In this document: one piece after another, positions 23,633 through 31,091 of the stretch
Layout of the letters: the number at the start of each line of letters is the position of its first letter
Numbering within the stretch: position 1 is the stretch's first letter
Source of the DNA: Deltaproteobacteria bacterium
GTDB taxonomy: Bacteria > Myxococcota > B64-G9
Direction of reading: 5' to 3'
DNA: 37,966 nucleotides
NCBI GenBank assembly: GCA_016935365.1
Contig: JAFGRB010000448.1
Span: 1-37,966, forward strand
Notes under the pieces: generated by a model
What the model saw: the letters and a program-made list of their open reading frames with translations, nothing else
Told to the model about the DNA's origin: nothing
Databases searched by the model: none
Program-made: the position numbers and the translations under genes

Positions 23633-24594
23633 GCCCGCCCCCCGCTCAGGCAGGCCTCCACGAAGGCCGGGGCCGTGTCGAACTCTCGCTCGCCGAAGAG
23701 CGCGAGGTAGCCGTTCCAGATGCCCTCGCAGGAGCCGTTCAGCCGACAGTCTCGGCAGGCGGCCGCCTTGGACTTCAAGGTCGAGATCCGCTCGGTTCTC
23801 CAGGGCGCGCGCTGGGGGCCCTGCTCGTAAAACTGTGTGATCTCGCGCTCGTAGGCGTGACCTCGATAGCGTCGCTCGAGCTCTCCGTCGGCCAGGACCT
23901 CCCAGGGAAAGCAGCACGGCGGCACGTCCAGGAATGCGAAGTTTGCATGCCATTCGAGCTCGTTGCAAGCCGCAGCCCGGCGAATGGCCCGCCTGAGCTC
24001 CTCGACTCTCGGCACGTAGGCCGCGAGTCCGGAACCCATCTCCGGCACGGGCCGGATCAAATTGAATCCCTGCACCGGTACGCCTCTGCGATGCATGCCT
24101 TCGATGGCCGCCTCGAGGCCCGAAAGCAGCTTGCGGTGCAGGACCCACTTCACCTTCAGGCCGCCGGGGAGCCGGTCCTGGACGCGTAGCAGGTTGTCGA
24201 GCGCGGCCTGCTTGCGCCCGAAGGCGCCAGCCTGTCCGGCGATCCGATCCTCCATGGCCGCATCGGAGCCGTTGAAGGAGATGCCCACCCGGGTCAGGCC
24301 TGCATCGATCAGGGCTGCGAGCCGATCCGCATCCTCCAGCAGGAGGCCGTTCGTGCTGATGCCCACCGCGCAGCCTAGATTCCGGCAACGAGCCACCAGG
24401 GATTCGAAGTCGGGAAAGGCGGTCGGCTCGCCTCCGGAGAACGAGATCTCCTCGATACCCCGGGAAGCTGCGCGCTCGATCTCGGCCACGACTTCATCTC
24501 GCGGGGCAAAGCGGCGCTCGGGCTCGGGCATCGAGGGGCAGTAGAGGCAGCGGCAGTTGCAGGCCAGACCCAGGTTGATCTCCACGCTGTCCAC
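23629..24594 (-). CDS. Radical SAM protein, nitrogenase-like cluster (paralogue 2)
   Basis: 321 residues if GTG 24594 is the start. This gives a first nine residues (MDSVEINLG) that align with the neighbour's MRNLDINLG without gaps; an open frame extends to a TTG at 24690 but would fill the divergent promoter region, and GTG 24606 is a further option. CNCRCLYC (C12, C16, C19), SGGEPT and ISTNG mark the core; DVPPCCF and CRDCRLNGSCEGIW with YLALFG the auxiliary signature. An extra Cys sits inside the main motif (C14). It is first in a two-gene minus unit and diverges from the NifH-like gene. Confidence 0.88.
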   Translation of the reverse strand: MDSVEINLGLACNCRCLYCPSMPEPERRFAPRDEVVAEIERAASRGIEEISFSGGEPTAFPDFESLVARCRNLGCAVGISTNGLLLEDADRLAALIDAGLTRVGISFNGSDAAMEDRIAGQAGAFGRKQAALDNLLRVQDRLPGGLKVKWVLHRKLLSGLEAAIEGMHRRGVPVQGFNLIRPVPEMGSGLAAYVPRVEELRRAIRRAAACNELEWHANFAFLDVPPCCFPWEVLADGELERRYRGHAYEREITQFYEQGPQRAPWRTERISTLKSKAAACRDCRLNGSCEGIWNGYLALFGEREFDTAPAFVEACLSGGRA

Positions 24595-24633
24595 CTGCCC
24601 ATCCACGCACGAACACCCACAGCTGTCAACTCG

Positions 24634-24648
24634 ACGGGAGATTCCCGT
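24634..24648. promoter_or_regulatory. Palindrome in the divergent spacer of radical SAM and NifH-like genes
   Basis: ACGGGA-GAT-TCCCGT is a perfect 6-3-6 inverted repeat in the 115-bp spacer between the divergent starts 24594 and 24710. A GGGG/CCCC pair around a T-tract (24672-24688) lies next to it. It could be an operator acting on both units. If the radical SAM gene really started at 24690 it would be coding. Confidence 0.3.
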
Positions 24649-24693
24649 TCCATCTGAGGTAGATGTGAAGCGGGGTGTTTTTTTCCCCAAGCC

Positions 24694-24702
24694 TGCTAGA
24701 CT
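24694..24702 (+). promoter_or_regulatory. Extended -10 box TGC-TAGACT of the NifH-like gene
   Basis: GCCTGCTAGACTGG is followed directly by the start: 7 nt separate the hexamer (24697-24702) from ATG 24710. It nearly repeats the element before 3154 and the one before 9705. A T-tract (24678-24684) lies about where a -35 would be. Confidence 0.5.
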
Positions 24703-24709
24703 GGCCCGA

Positions 24710-25540
24710 ATGGAGCGGATCGCCTTCTACGGCAAGGGAGGGATCGGCAAGTCGACCATCGCGGCCGGGGTGAGCATGGCCCTGGCCCGCTCGGGAAAGC
24801 GCGTGCTACACGTGGGCTGCGATCCCAAGCACGACTCCTGCCTGAGCCTGCTGCCCGCGGGCACCCGCTGCGCGACGGTCATCGATGCGCTGCACTCGAC
24901 CCCCGCAGGCAGCTTGTTGGCTCGAGACTTCGTCCACCCGGGCAAGGACGGGATCGACTGCGTCGAGTCGGGCGGCCCCCAGAGCGGCGTGGGCTGCGGC
25001 GGCCGGGCCGTCTCGCGCATGTTCGATCTCTTCGATCAGCTCGGCTTGCTGGACCAGACGCGCTACGACGCCGTCGTCTTCGACGTGCTCGGTGACGTGG
25101 TCTGCGGAGGCTTCGCCGCCCCGCTCCGGGCCCGCGTGGCCCCCAAGGTCGCAATCGTGCTCAGCGAGGAGATGATGGCCGCCTACGCGGCCTGCATGGT
25201 GAGCCGGGCTGTGCTGCACTACCTCGACAACGGCGTCTGCCTGGCCGGTCTGGTGGTCAATCGCCGAGACAACCGGGCGAGCCTGGCGCCCGTGAACCGC
25301 CTGGCAGAGGCGCTGGACACGCGCATCCTGGTCGAGATCCCGCGCAGCCGCGATGTGCTCGAGGCCGAGCTCGACGGGCGCAGCGTGATCGAGACCGCTC
25401 CCCGCTGCAATGCAGCCCGCGCCTTGCAATCCCTGGCCCAGGAGCTCTTCGACCTCGACCCTTCTGCTTGTCGACCTCCCGGCCAGGTGGATCTGGAGAC
25501 GCTGCGCGCGCTGATGCGGACCAGGGCAGGGGAGACCTAG
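24710..25540 (+). CDS. NifH/BchL-like ATP-dependent iron-sulfur reductase
   Basis: 276 residues from ATG 24710, close to the length of NifH/BchL-type proteins. The P-loop GKGGIGKST (8-16), GCDPKHDSC (36-44), SGVGCGGR with C96 and FDVLGDVVCGG with C132 are all present; C96 and C132 correspond to the two cysteines per subunit that hold the [4Fe-4S] cluster between monomers. It therefore should hydrolyse ATP and pass electrons to a component-1-like partner, here probably the pair encoded at 19315-22658. It is followed 2 nt later by a radical SAM gene. The chain lacks long extensions. It is not proposed to fix nitrogen, because no biosynthetic nif genes are near. Confidence 0.93.
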   Translation: MERIAFYGKGGIGKSTIAAGVSMALARSGKRVLHVGCDPKHDSCLSLLPAGTRCATVIDALHSTPAGSLLARDFVHPGKDGIDCVESGGPQSGVGCGGRAVSRMFDLFDQLGLLDQTRYDAVVFDVLGDVVCGGFAAPLRARVAPKVAIVLSEEMMAAYAACMVSRAVLHYLDNGVCLAGLVVNRRDNRASLAPVNRLAEALDTRILVEIPRSRDVLEAELDGRSVIETAPRCNAARALQSLAQELFDLDPSACRPPGQVDLETLRALMRTRAGET

Positions 25541-25542
25541 GG

Positions 25543-26463
25543 ATGGAATCCGCACTCCCGGCTGTGGCCGACCGGCTGGATGTCAAGGTCGGCTTCGCCT
25601 GTAACAACCGCTGCCGCTTCTGTGTCCAGGGCCGAAAGCGGGAGCGCTATCCCCGGCGCTCCTTCGATCAGGTCGCCGATTTCCTGAAGCGGCATGCGCG
25701 ATCATACCGCGGCGTGGTCTTCACCGGCGGCGAGCCCTGCCTGCACCCCGACCTGCTGAGGCTGGTGGCGCACGCTCGCGAGCTCGGCTTCGAGTCGATC
25801 CAGATCCAGACCAACGGCCGCATGCTGGCCTACGCGCGCCTGTGCCGAGACCTGATCGCGGCCGGGGTGAGCGAGTTCTCTCCCGCGCTGCACGGCCATA
25901 GCGCCGCCTGCCATGACTACCACACCCGCTCGCCCGGCTCCTTCGAGCAGACCGTGCGCGGCATCCGCAATCTGGTGAACCTGGGACAGAAGGTGGTGAG
26001 CAACACGGTCGTGACCCGCTCGAACTTCCGCCACCTGCCGGCGCTCGCCGAGCTGCTGGCCGGGCTGGGCGTGGCCCAGCTCCAGTTCGCTTTTGTCCAC
26101 CCGGTGGGCACGGCCGGCAGGGAAGCGCTCTTCGACTCGGTGGTGCCCAGGCTGGAGCTCGTGGCGCCATGGCTTCACCGCGGGCTGGAAAGAGCAGAGC
26201 AGGCTGGCCTGCGCGCGATGAGCGAGGCGGTTCCATACTGCTTCATGGTCGAATACGAGCGATTCGTGGGTGAGCGGATCATGCCGCGGACGCGCATTCT
26301 GGACGCCGAGGGCGAGATCGCAGACTACCGGGCCTACCGCCTGGAGGAGGGCAAGGCCAAGGGGGAGCCATGCTCGAGCTGTCGATTGCAAGGACAGTGC
26401 GAGGGACCGTGGCGCGAGTACGTGGAGCGCTTCGGCTGGGGGGAGTTCGAGGCAATAAGTTGA
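25543..26463 (+). CDS. Radical SAM protein downstream of the NifH-like reductase
   Basis: 306 residues from ATG 25543, 2 nt after the NifH-like stop, with GGGGAG upstream. CNNRCRFC (C20, C24, C27), TGGEPC and IQTNG mark the core; the usual T of GGEPT is C here. AVPYCFM and CSSCRLQGQCEGPW followed by YVERFGWGEFE give the auxiliary-cluster signature. Tight spacing makes co-expression with the reductase very likely. It may mature the reductase complex's cofactor or act before or after it in a pathway; sequence does not decide this. Confidence 0.9.
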   Translation: MESALPAVADRLDVKVGFACNNRCRFCVQGRKRERYPRRSFDQVADFLKRHARSYRGVVFTGGEPCLHPDLLRLVAHARELGFESIQIQTNGRMLAYARLCRDLIAAGVSEFSPALHGHSAACHDYHTRSPGSFEQTVRGIRNLVNLGQKVVSNTVVTRSNFRHLPALAELLAGLGVAQLQFAFVHPVGTAGREALFDSVVPRLELVAPWLHRGLERAEQAGLRAMSEAVPYCFMVEYERFVGERIMPRTRILDAEGEIADYRAYRLEEGKAKGEPCSSCRLQGQCEGPWREYVERFGWGEFEAIS

Positions 26464-26484
26464 CATAAACCACATTATGGTAAC
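26459..26484. promoter_or_regulatory. AT-rich imperfect inverted repeat between radical SAM genes
   Basis: GTTGACATAA, a 6-nt gap and TTATGGTAAC match in 8 of 10 arm positions. It overlaps the stop of the gene ending at 26463 and ends 2 nt before the next ATG. TATGGT (26476-26481) stands 5 nt before that ATG. An operator or a separate promoter for the last gene is possible. Confidence 0.3.
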
Positions 26485-26486
26485 TC

Positions 26487-27419
26487 ATGGCCCTGCTCGG
26501 ATACATCCAGGTCACGCGCATCTGCAACCAGCGCTGCCTCTTCTGCTCCAATCCGGACAACGATCGAGTCCTCTCCGTGGAAGAGGCGCTCCGCGGCGCT
26601 CGAGAGCTGGCCGCGTCCGGCTACGACGGGGTCATCCTGACGGGCGGCGAGCCCACGCTCCACCCGCAGCTCGCTCGCATCATCGCCGGCGTGCGCGAGA
26701 TCGGCATCCACGTCCGGCTGATCACCAACGGCCAGCTGAGCGCGGACCTCGGCTACCTGGGTGAGCTGAAGGCAGCCGGCCTGCAGCACGTCCACGTGTC
26801 GCTTCACACGGCGAGGGCCGAGCTGCAGGCTTCGATCACCGGCAAGCCCGACTCCTTTGCCTGCATCGATGCGACCCTTTCCAACCTCGGCGAGCTCGAC
26901 CTGGCCTGCGACCTGAACACCGTCATCTGCGCCCAGAACGCGGACCATCTCGACCAGACTGCAGCCGAGATCATCGAGCGCCACCCGCATGTGAGGCACT
27001 TCGTGTGGAACAACATCGATCCGCGCATGAACCGGGTAGCGCAGAACCCCCAAACCGTGGCCAGGCTGGCCGACATGGAGCTCGCGCTGCACAGGGCAGC
27101 GCGCTTGTGCGATTCGAGCGGCCGGAGCTTCCGGATCGAGCGGGTGCCGCTTTGCTACATGGCCGACTTCGCCCACGCCTCGACAGAGACCCGCAAGATC
27201 GTCAAAGGGGAGGAGCGCCGGGTGCTCTTCCTGGACGAGAAGGGTGAGGTGCGACAGACCGACTTCTTCCACCAGAAGGCAGAGGTCTGCAAGACCTGCA
27301 GCCTGGATCCGATCTGCGCGGGCCTGTACGACCTGGGCGGGGCCTATGACCCGTCCGAGCTCCACGCCCTGTTCATCGATCCCGAGCCGATCCGGGCGCG
27401 GATCCTGAGAGTCCCTTGA
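26487..27419 (+). CDS. Radical SAM protein, last gene of the nitrogenase-like cluster
   Basis: 310 residues. CNQRCLFC (C13, C17, C20), TGGEPT and LITNG define the core; RVPLCYM and CKTCSLDPICAGLYD the auxiliary signature, with the final aromatic stretch shorter and changed from the WxxYxxxFG of its paralogues. The first 20 residues resemble module 1 of the double radical SAM protein (CNQNCLFC). It follows its neighbour by 23 bp on the same strand and overlaps the convergent membrane-protein gene by 47 bp, marking the right border of the cluster. Confidence 0.88.
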   Translation: MALLGYIQVTRICNQRCLFCSNPDNDRVLSVEEALRGARELAASGYDGVILTGGEPTLHPQLARIIAGVREIGIHVRLITNGQLSADLGYLGELKAAGLQHVHVSLHTARAELQASITGKPDSFACIDATLSNLGELDLACDLNTVICAQNADHLDQTAAEIIERHPHVRHFVWNNIDPRMNRVAQNPQTVARLADMELALHRAARLCDSSGRSFRIERVPLCYMADFAHASTETRKIVKGEERRVLFLDEKGEVRQTDFFHQKAEVCKTCSLDPICAGLYDLGGAYDPSELHALFIDPEPIRARILRVP

Positions 27420-29478
27420 CCCGAAAGAAGCCCACCTCGACCCTGTCTGACAGGTAATCCTGGAGGTAATCAGGCTCGGCTGGCAAGCGGCGAACGAAGA
27501 CCGGCTCCAGTTCGAGACGGAACTCGATCCCAGCGCATATCTCGGCCCCGCGCTCCTTCTGCGAGCAGGTCGCTGGGCGGTAATAGTAGATACAACGGGC
27601 TCTGGACATCAGGTCCTCGGGCACCTGTGAGACGATGCTGGCCCAGCTGAGCTGCTTTCCCTGCTCGAGGGCCAGGTAGTAGGGAAGCGGGTTGATCGGC
27701 CCGTTTGGATGGGGAGGCCAGATCACCAAGCATCCAGACTCGAGCTGTGTAAGACCCTCAGCAAAGGCATCTCGCTCCATCTGCGGTGTGAAGCGCATTC
27801 CAGACATTCCTGGCCAAGCAACCAGCAGTACGAGAAGAACTGAAGACAAGGCCAGATCTTGCGCGAACTTCCTCCAACGGATGTGGCGCTTGAGCCACGC
27901 CATCACACATCCAAGGCCCGCACCTGCCAGCAGCGCATAGAAGGGCTGTGCTGGGAGCTGCAGCCTGGCCGTGTTGGTTCGGCCGTCCATCAGGCCCGGT
28001 ATGGTCAACAAGAAGGCACACAAGAGCACCAACAGCGCCTTCCGACCTTGGCTCGAGATGCCTACCGCAGCGGCCAACGGAAGGAGCGGAGACGTGAAGA
28101 AAAGATTGAGAAATATATTCCCATGCCATTGAACTTCAAGACGATATCCAGGCGTGAGTACATGATAGAACTCCCCCAGCACCCCTAAGAAATCCGGCCC
28201 GAAGACCCCCTGGCCCGTACACACGAGGTAGAGCATCCAGAGAGCAGAAGGCGCACACAGCATCACGAGCAGCCCAGCCGAGATCCAGGTCCAACCGCGA
28301 TTCAGAAGCCCGGGACTTGCAGCCAGCAGCAGGACGAGGAGTATCACCGGCATGAGCAGGTAGAAGGGGTAGAACTGGGCGCTGATAGCGCCGAGCAGGG
28401 CAGCCGCAATCAGGGCGAGACCATGCGGTCGCCGATCGTCCCTCCAGGCCCTGCATGCCAGACCCAGGGCTGCCAGGCTCGCGAGCATGAAGAGGTTGCC
28501 AGGAACCTGATGCACCTCGCTGCTCGCGAAGAAGCACACCGACGGCATCGCAGCGTAGCTGGCCGCGGACCACCGCGCCGAGACGGGATCGCCCCATATC
28601 TGCAAGGCCACGAAGTAGAGGAGCGGAATGGAGAGCAAGGTCGATGCGATCTGGATGCAGACCACCGTCATCTCGCGCCCTGGAAGGGCTAGCTGGATCA
28701 GGCCGTGAAAGGCAATGAATCCCATTCCGTGGGGATCCGGCGATGTGGGCGGGTCGAGCAGCACATCCCTGAGCAGCTCGTAACCGTGGCCGTTGATCCA
28801 GCCGGGCACCCGGCTCGCGCCCCAGAGAGCAAGACCGCAGGTGATGAGGCTGCAAGCGGCGAGGAAGCCGAGGTCGAATGCCGAGGTGCCCAATAGGGCT
28901 TGCTTTATCCGGCCATGACACAGCACCAAAAGGAGCGAAGAGAGCAACATACACGACCGGATAGCCCAGATGATGATCGCGTTCAGCCCGGATAGACTCT
29001 GGCGATGGGCCGGGTGGTACAAGAGGGATCCATCGCGAGCCTGCAAGGTATCCGATTTCGTCCGATCGGGTCTATGCGCTACCAGATTCGTCGCCGCCCG
29101 AATCCAGGGGTCTTTGCCCGTGTCTCGCTCGCCGATCAGCATCGAGAGCTGATCGAGAAGCGCTGCTCTATCGAGACCGCATTGACCCTCGATGTGCATC
29201 TCGAAGTTCTTGCTCCGGTGGCACGTGGAGCCCACTGGCGGCCGCAGCACCAGCGTGCACGAGCGATCCTCGCGCTGGAGCGCGTATCGAGCCTCGTTGT
29301 GCTGGATGGAGATATCGCCGAGTTGCCAGCCTCTGGTCTCGAGCGCCTGCGGGGGCAGGAGTGACTCGAACATCTGCTCGAGTCCGGGAGGCAGTACGAG
29401 CTCGTTATCGGTTGCATTGCAGGGAGCGGAGGCGAGCAGGACGAGGGAAAACGGCAGCCATTTCAAAAGCAATTGCAT
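27373..29478 (-). CDS. Polytopic membrane protein, GT-C glycosyltransferase-like
   Basis: 701 residues, ATG 29478 with AGGA 5 nt upstream. A signal-like hydrophobic start is followed by about 140 residues probably outside the cytoplasm with cysteines near 73, 85 and 100. From about residue 170 on there are roughly ten hydrophobic segments, and the last ~120 residues are soluble. The pattern of short loops and long membrane part resembles dolichol-phosphate-mannose-type glycosyltransferases (GT39/ArnT-like), but I see no diagnostic acidic pair, so this is only a resemblance. Base composition looks a little lower in GC than the cluster next to it. Confidence 0.65.
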   Translation of the reverse strand: MQLLLKWLPFSLVLLASAPCNATDNELVLPPGLEQMFESLLPPQALETRGWQLGDISIQHNEARYALQREDRSCTLVLRPPVGSTCHRSKNFEMHIEGQCGLDRAALLDQLSMLIGERDTGKDPWIRAATNLVAHRPDRTKSDTLQARDGSLLYHPAHRQSLSGLNAIIIWAIRSCMLLSSLLLVLCHGRIKQALLGTSAFDLGFLAACSLITCGLALWGASRVPGWINGHGYELLRDVLLDPPTSPDPHGMGFIAFHGLIQLALPGREMTVVCIQIASTLLSIPLLYFVALQIWGDPVSARWSAASYAAMPSVCFFASSEVHQVPGNLFMLASLAALGLACRAWRDDRRPHGLALIAAALLGAISAQFYPFYLLMPVILLVLLLAASPGLLNRGWTWISAGLLVMLCAPSALWMLYLVCTGQGVFGPDFLGVLGEFYHVLTPGYRLEVQWHGNIFLNLFFTSPLLPLAAAVGISSQGRKALLVLLCAFLLTIPGLMDGRTNTARLQLPAQPFYALLAGAGLGCVMAWLKRHIRWRKFAQDLALSSVLLVLLVAWPGMSGMRFTPQMERDAFAEGLTQLESGCLVIWPPHPNGPINPLPYYLALEQGKQLSWASIVSQVPEDLMSRARCIYYYRPATCSQKERGAEICAGIEFRLELEPVFVRRLPAEPDYLQDYLSDRVEVGFFRVKGLSGSAPGSARDR

Positions 29479-29532
29479 GCCGATCCTAAGTTTACATAAT
29501 ATATCTTATCGGACCTTTATCCTGGGTCCCGG
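29479..29532. other. Short AT-rich spacer, probable promoter of the membrane-protein gene
   Basis: The 54 bp between the Nudix stop and the membrane-protein start are AT-rich; on the minus strand GATATATTATG gives possible -10 boxes (TATATT or TATTAT) about 20 nt before the start codon. GGACC and GGTCC at the Nudix side could pair but lack a T-tract. Confidence 0.3.
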
Positions 29533-29931
29533 CTACTCTCCGATCAGCCTCTCGATGGTCGGCTGATCCGCTGGCGGGAACTCGTGCTCCTCCAAGTCCT
29601 CTATCGGGACCCACTTCATGTCGTGAACGGCGAGGCAGCGCGGCTTTCCCCCTACGATGCAGCACCTGTACACGTTGAAGTCCACGTCGAAGTCCGGATA
29701 GCTGTGGACCAGCCCCATGAAAAGCTCACCTACTTCGATCTCGATGCCGAGTTCCTCTGCCAGCTCACGGCAAAGCGCCTGCTGGTCGCTCTCGCCGGGC
29801 TCCACCTTGCCACCCGGGAACTCCCACTTGAGCGGCATGAAGGCCTGAGGTCGACGCTGGGTGATCAGCACGGCACCATCGGCGCGTCCGATCAGGGCTG
29901 CCACCACCCGGACCGCCCGTCTCGCGCTCAT
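29533..29931 (-). CDS. Nudix hydrolase, MutT-like
   Basis: 132 residues. The Nudix box GGKVEPGES...RELAEELG (residues 40-62) has the full GX5EX7REUXEEXGU pattern that binds Mg2+ and cleaves nucleoside diphosphate-X substrates. FMPLKWEFPGG and the length match MutT-type 8-oxo-dGTP diphosphatases, a sanitising role, but other small Nudix substrates cannot be excluded. ATGA overlap with the upstream BamB-like gene shows translational coupling in the YfgM-like/BamB-like/Nudix unit. Confidence 0.9.
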   Translation of the reverse strand: MSARRAVRVVAALIGRADGAVLITQRRPQAFMPLKWEFPGGKVEPGESDQQALCRELAEELGIEIEVGELFMGLVHSYPDFDVDFNVYRCCIVGGKPRCLAVHDMKWVPIEDLEEHEFPPADQPTIERLIGE

Positions 29932-31091
29932 CGCACCAGCCCCATCGCGTATAGCACCTGCCCGTTCGAGACCCAGTAGACCCTGTCTCGCAGATATGCG
30001 GGTGCTCCGCTTGCGCCTTTGCCAGGATTGAAGATCTGGAGCAGCTTTCCGGTCGTCCTATCCAGCACGAGCAGCGACTGCTCCACGGATGAGACCAGCA
30101 GCCAGTCACGGGCGATCACCGGCCTGCTCAGGCCCTGCTCGCCGGACTCGAACCTCCACTGTGGCTTGGCCGAGCCGAGATGGAGAGCTTCCACCTTCGA
30201 CCCGTAACAGTAGTATGCCATGCCGCCCGCCACCGTAAGTGGCGAGACGCCGTCTGCTGAATGGACCCAGCGCTCCTCCAGGCTGCGGTTCAAAGCAATC
30301 ACGCCCCTCGAGAACAGCGTCACCAGCAGCATACCGTCGACCAGGACAGGCGTGCTGTCCATATCCGTAAATCTGTCGCCTTTTTCGGCAATCCGCCTCA
30401 CGACCTGTACGCTGCCGTCTTCCAGGTTCAGCTTGGCCATGTAGCCATCCGAGAAACCGACGTAGACCGCATCGTCTACCAGAGGGCTGCAGGCTCCCTT
30501 GATCTGAAACCTCCCCGGCGGCACCTCGCGCTTGTAGCTCCAGCGCCATTGGCCGGTCTGTGCGTCGAGGCAGATCAGCGCATTCGTATCCGTCATGACC
30601 AGCAACTGGTCCCTTGCCACGACAGGCCGGCTTTCGACAGAGGCCCTCGCCTGGTACTTCCAGATCAGCGACCCATCCGTCTCTCGCAGTGCCAGTATCT
30701 GTCCGCGCGACGAGCCGACGTAGACGATTCCGTCATGCACGAGCGGCTCGCCGTCGAACTGCTCTTCGAAGACCTTGCGCCACAGCACCTTGCCGCAGCT
30801 CGAGTCCACGCAGTAGAAGGCACCGTTGTGGGCTCCGACGTAGACCCTCCGGCCGTCCTCGCTGATCGCGGGAGTCCCGTGATGATGAAAGTCCACCGGA
30901 CCCGCATCGGGAGACATCAGCGGGACTCTCCAGAGCACGGTCAGCACGTTGTGCTGCTCAAGCCGCGCCTGATACTCAGGCACCACGCCCCGCTCGGGCG
31001 GTATCAAGATGTCCCGATCCTGCAGGACCGAACAAGATGTCCCGAATGCAAGAATCGCCATCCAGCAGAGGATGAGTCTGAGCGCGGTCAA
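29928..31091 (-). CDS. PQQ-type beta-propeller lipoprotein, BamB-like
   Basis: 387 residues from TTG 31091 whose TTGA overlaps the previous stop. The lipobox FGTSC gives C20. Repeated blades read GKVLWRKVF, GSLIWKYQA and GQWRWSYKR with VYVGSSRGQILAL and similar strands, the PQQ-like repeat of BamB. In E. coli BamB is the lipoprotein of the outer-membrane protein assembly machine and its gene lies next to yfgM and der; here the upstream neighbour is YfgM-like and der is about 2.4 kb away, which supports the assignment. Confidence 0.8.
   Translation of the reverse strand: MTALRLILCWMAILAFGTSCSVLQDRDILIPPERGVVPEYQARLEQHNVLTVLWRVPLMSPDAGPVDFHHHGTPAISEDGRRVYVGAHNGAFYCVDSSCGKVLWRKVFEEQFDGEPLVHDGIVYVGSSRGQILALRETDGSLIWKYQARASVESRPVVARDQLLVMTDTNALICLDAQTGQWRWSYKREVPPGRFQIKGACSPLVDDAVYVGFSDGYMAKLNLEDGSVQVVRRIAEKGDRFTDMDSTPVLVDGMLLVTLFSRGVIALNRSLEERWVHSADGVSPLTVAGGMAYYCYGSKVEALHLGSAKPQWRFESGEQGLSRPVIARDWLLVSSVEQSLLVLDRTTGKLLQIFNPGKGASGAPAYLRDRVYWVSNGQVLYAMGLVR

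Noticed and set aside
23633-24388. Upstream extension of the 22655 radical SAM gene
   Set aside because: It covers the neighbouring radical SAM gene in another frame; alignment of the paralogues fixes the start at 23632.
19315-25540. True nitrogen-fixing nitrogenase
   Set aside because: No nifE, nifN, nifB or metallocofactor ligand set is seen, and the second subunit lacks a key cluster cysteine. Only the reductase resembles NifH closely.
29520-29540. Terminator between the Nudix and membrane-protein genes
   Set aside because: GGACC/GGTCC can pair but no T-tract follows on either strand.
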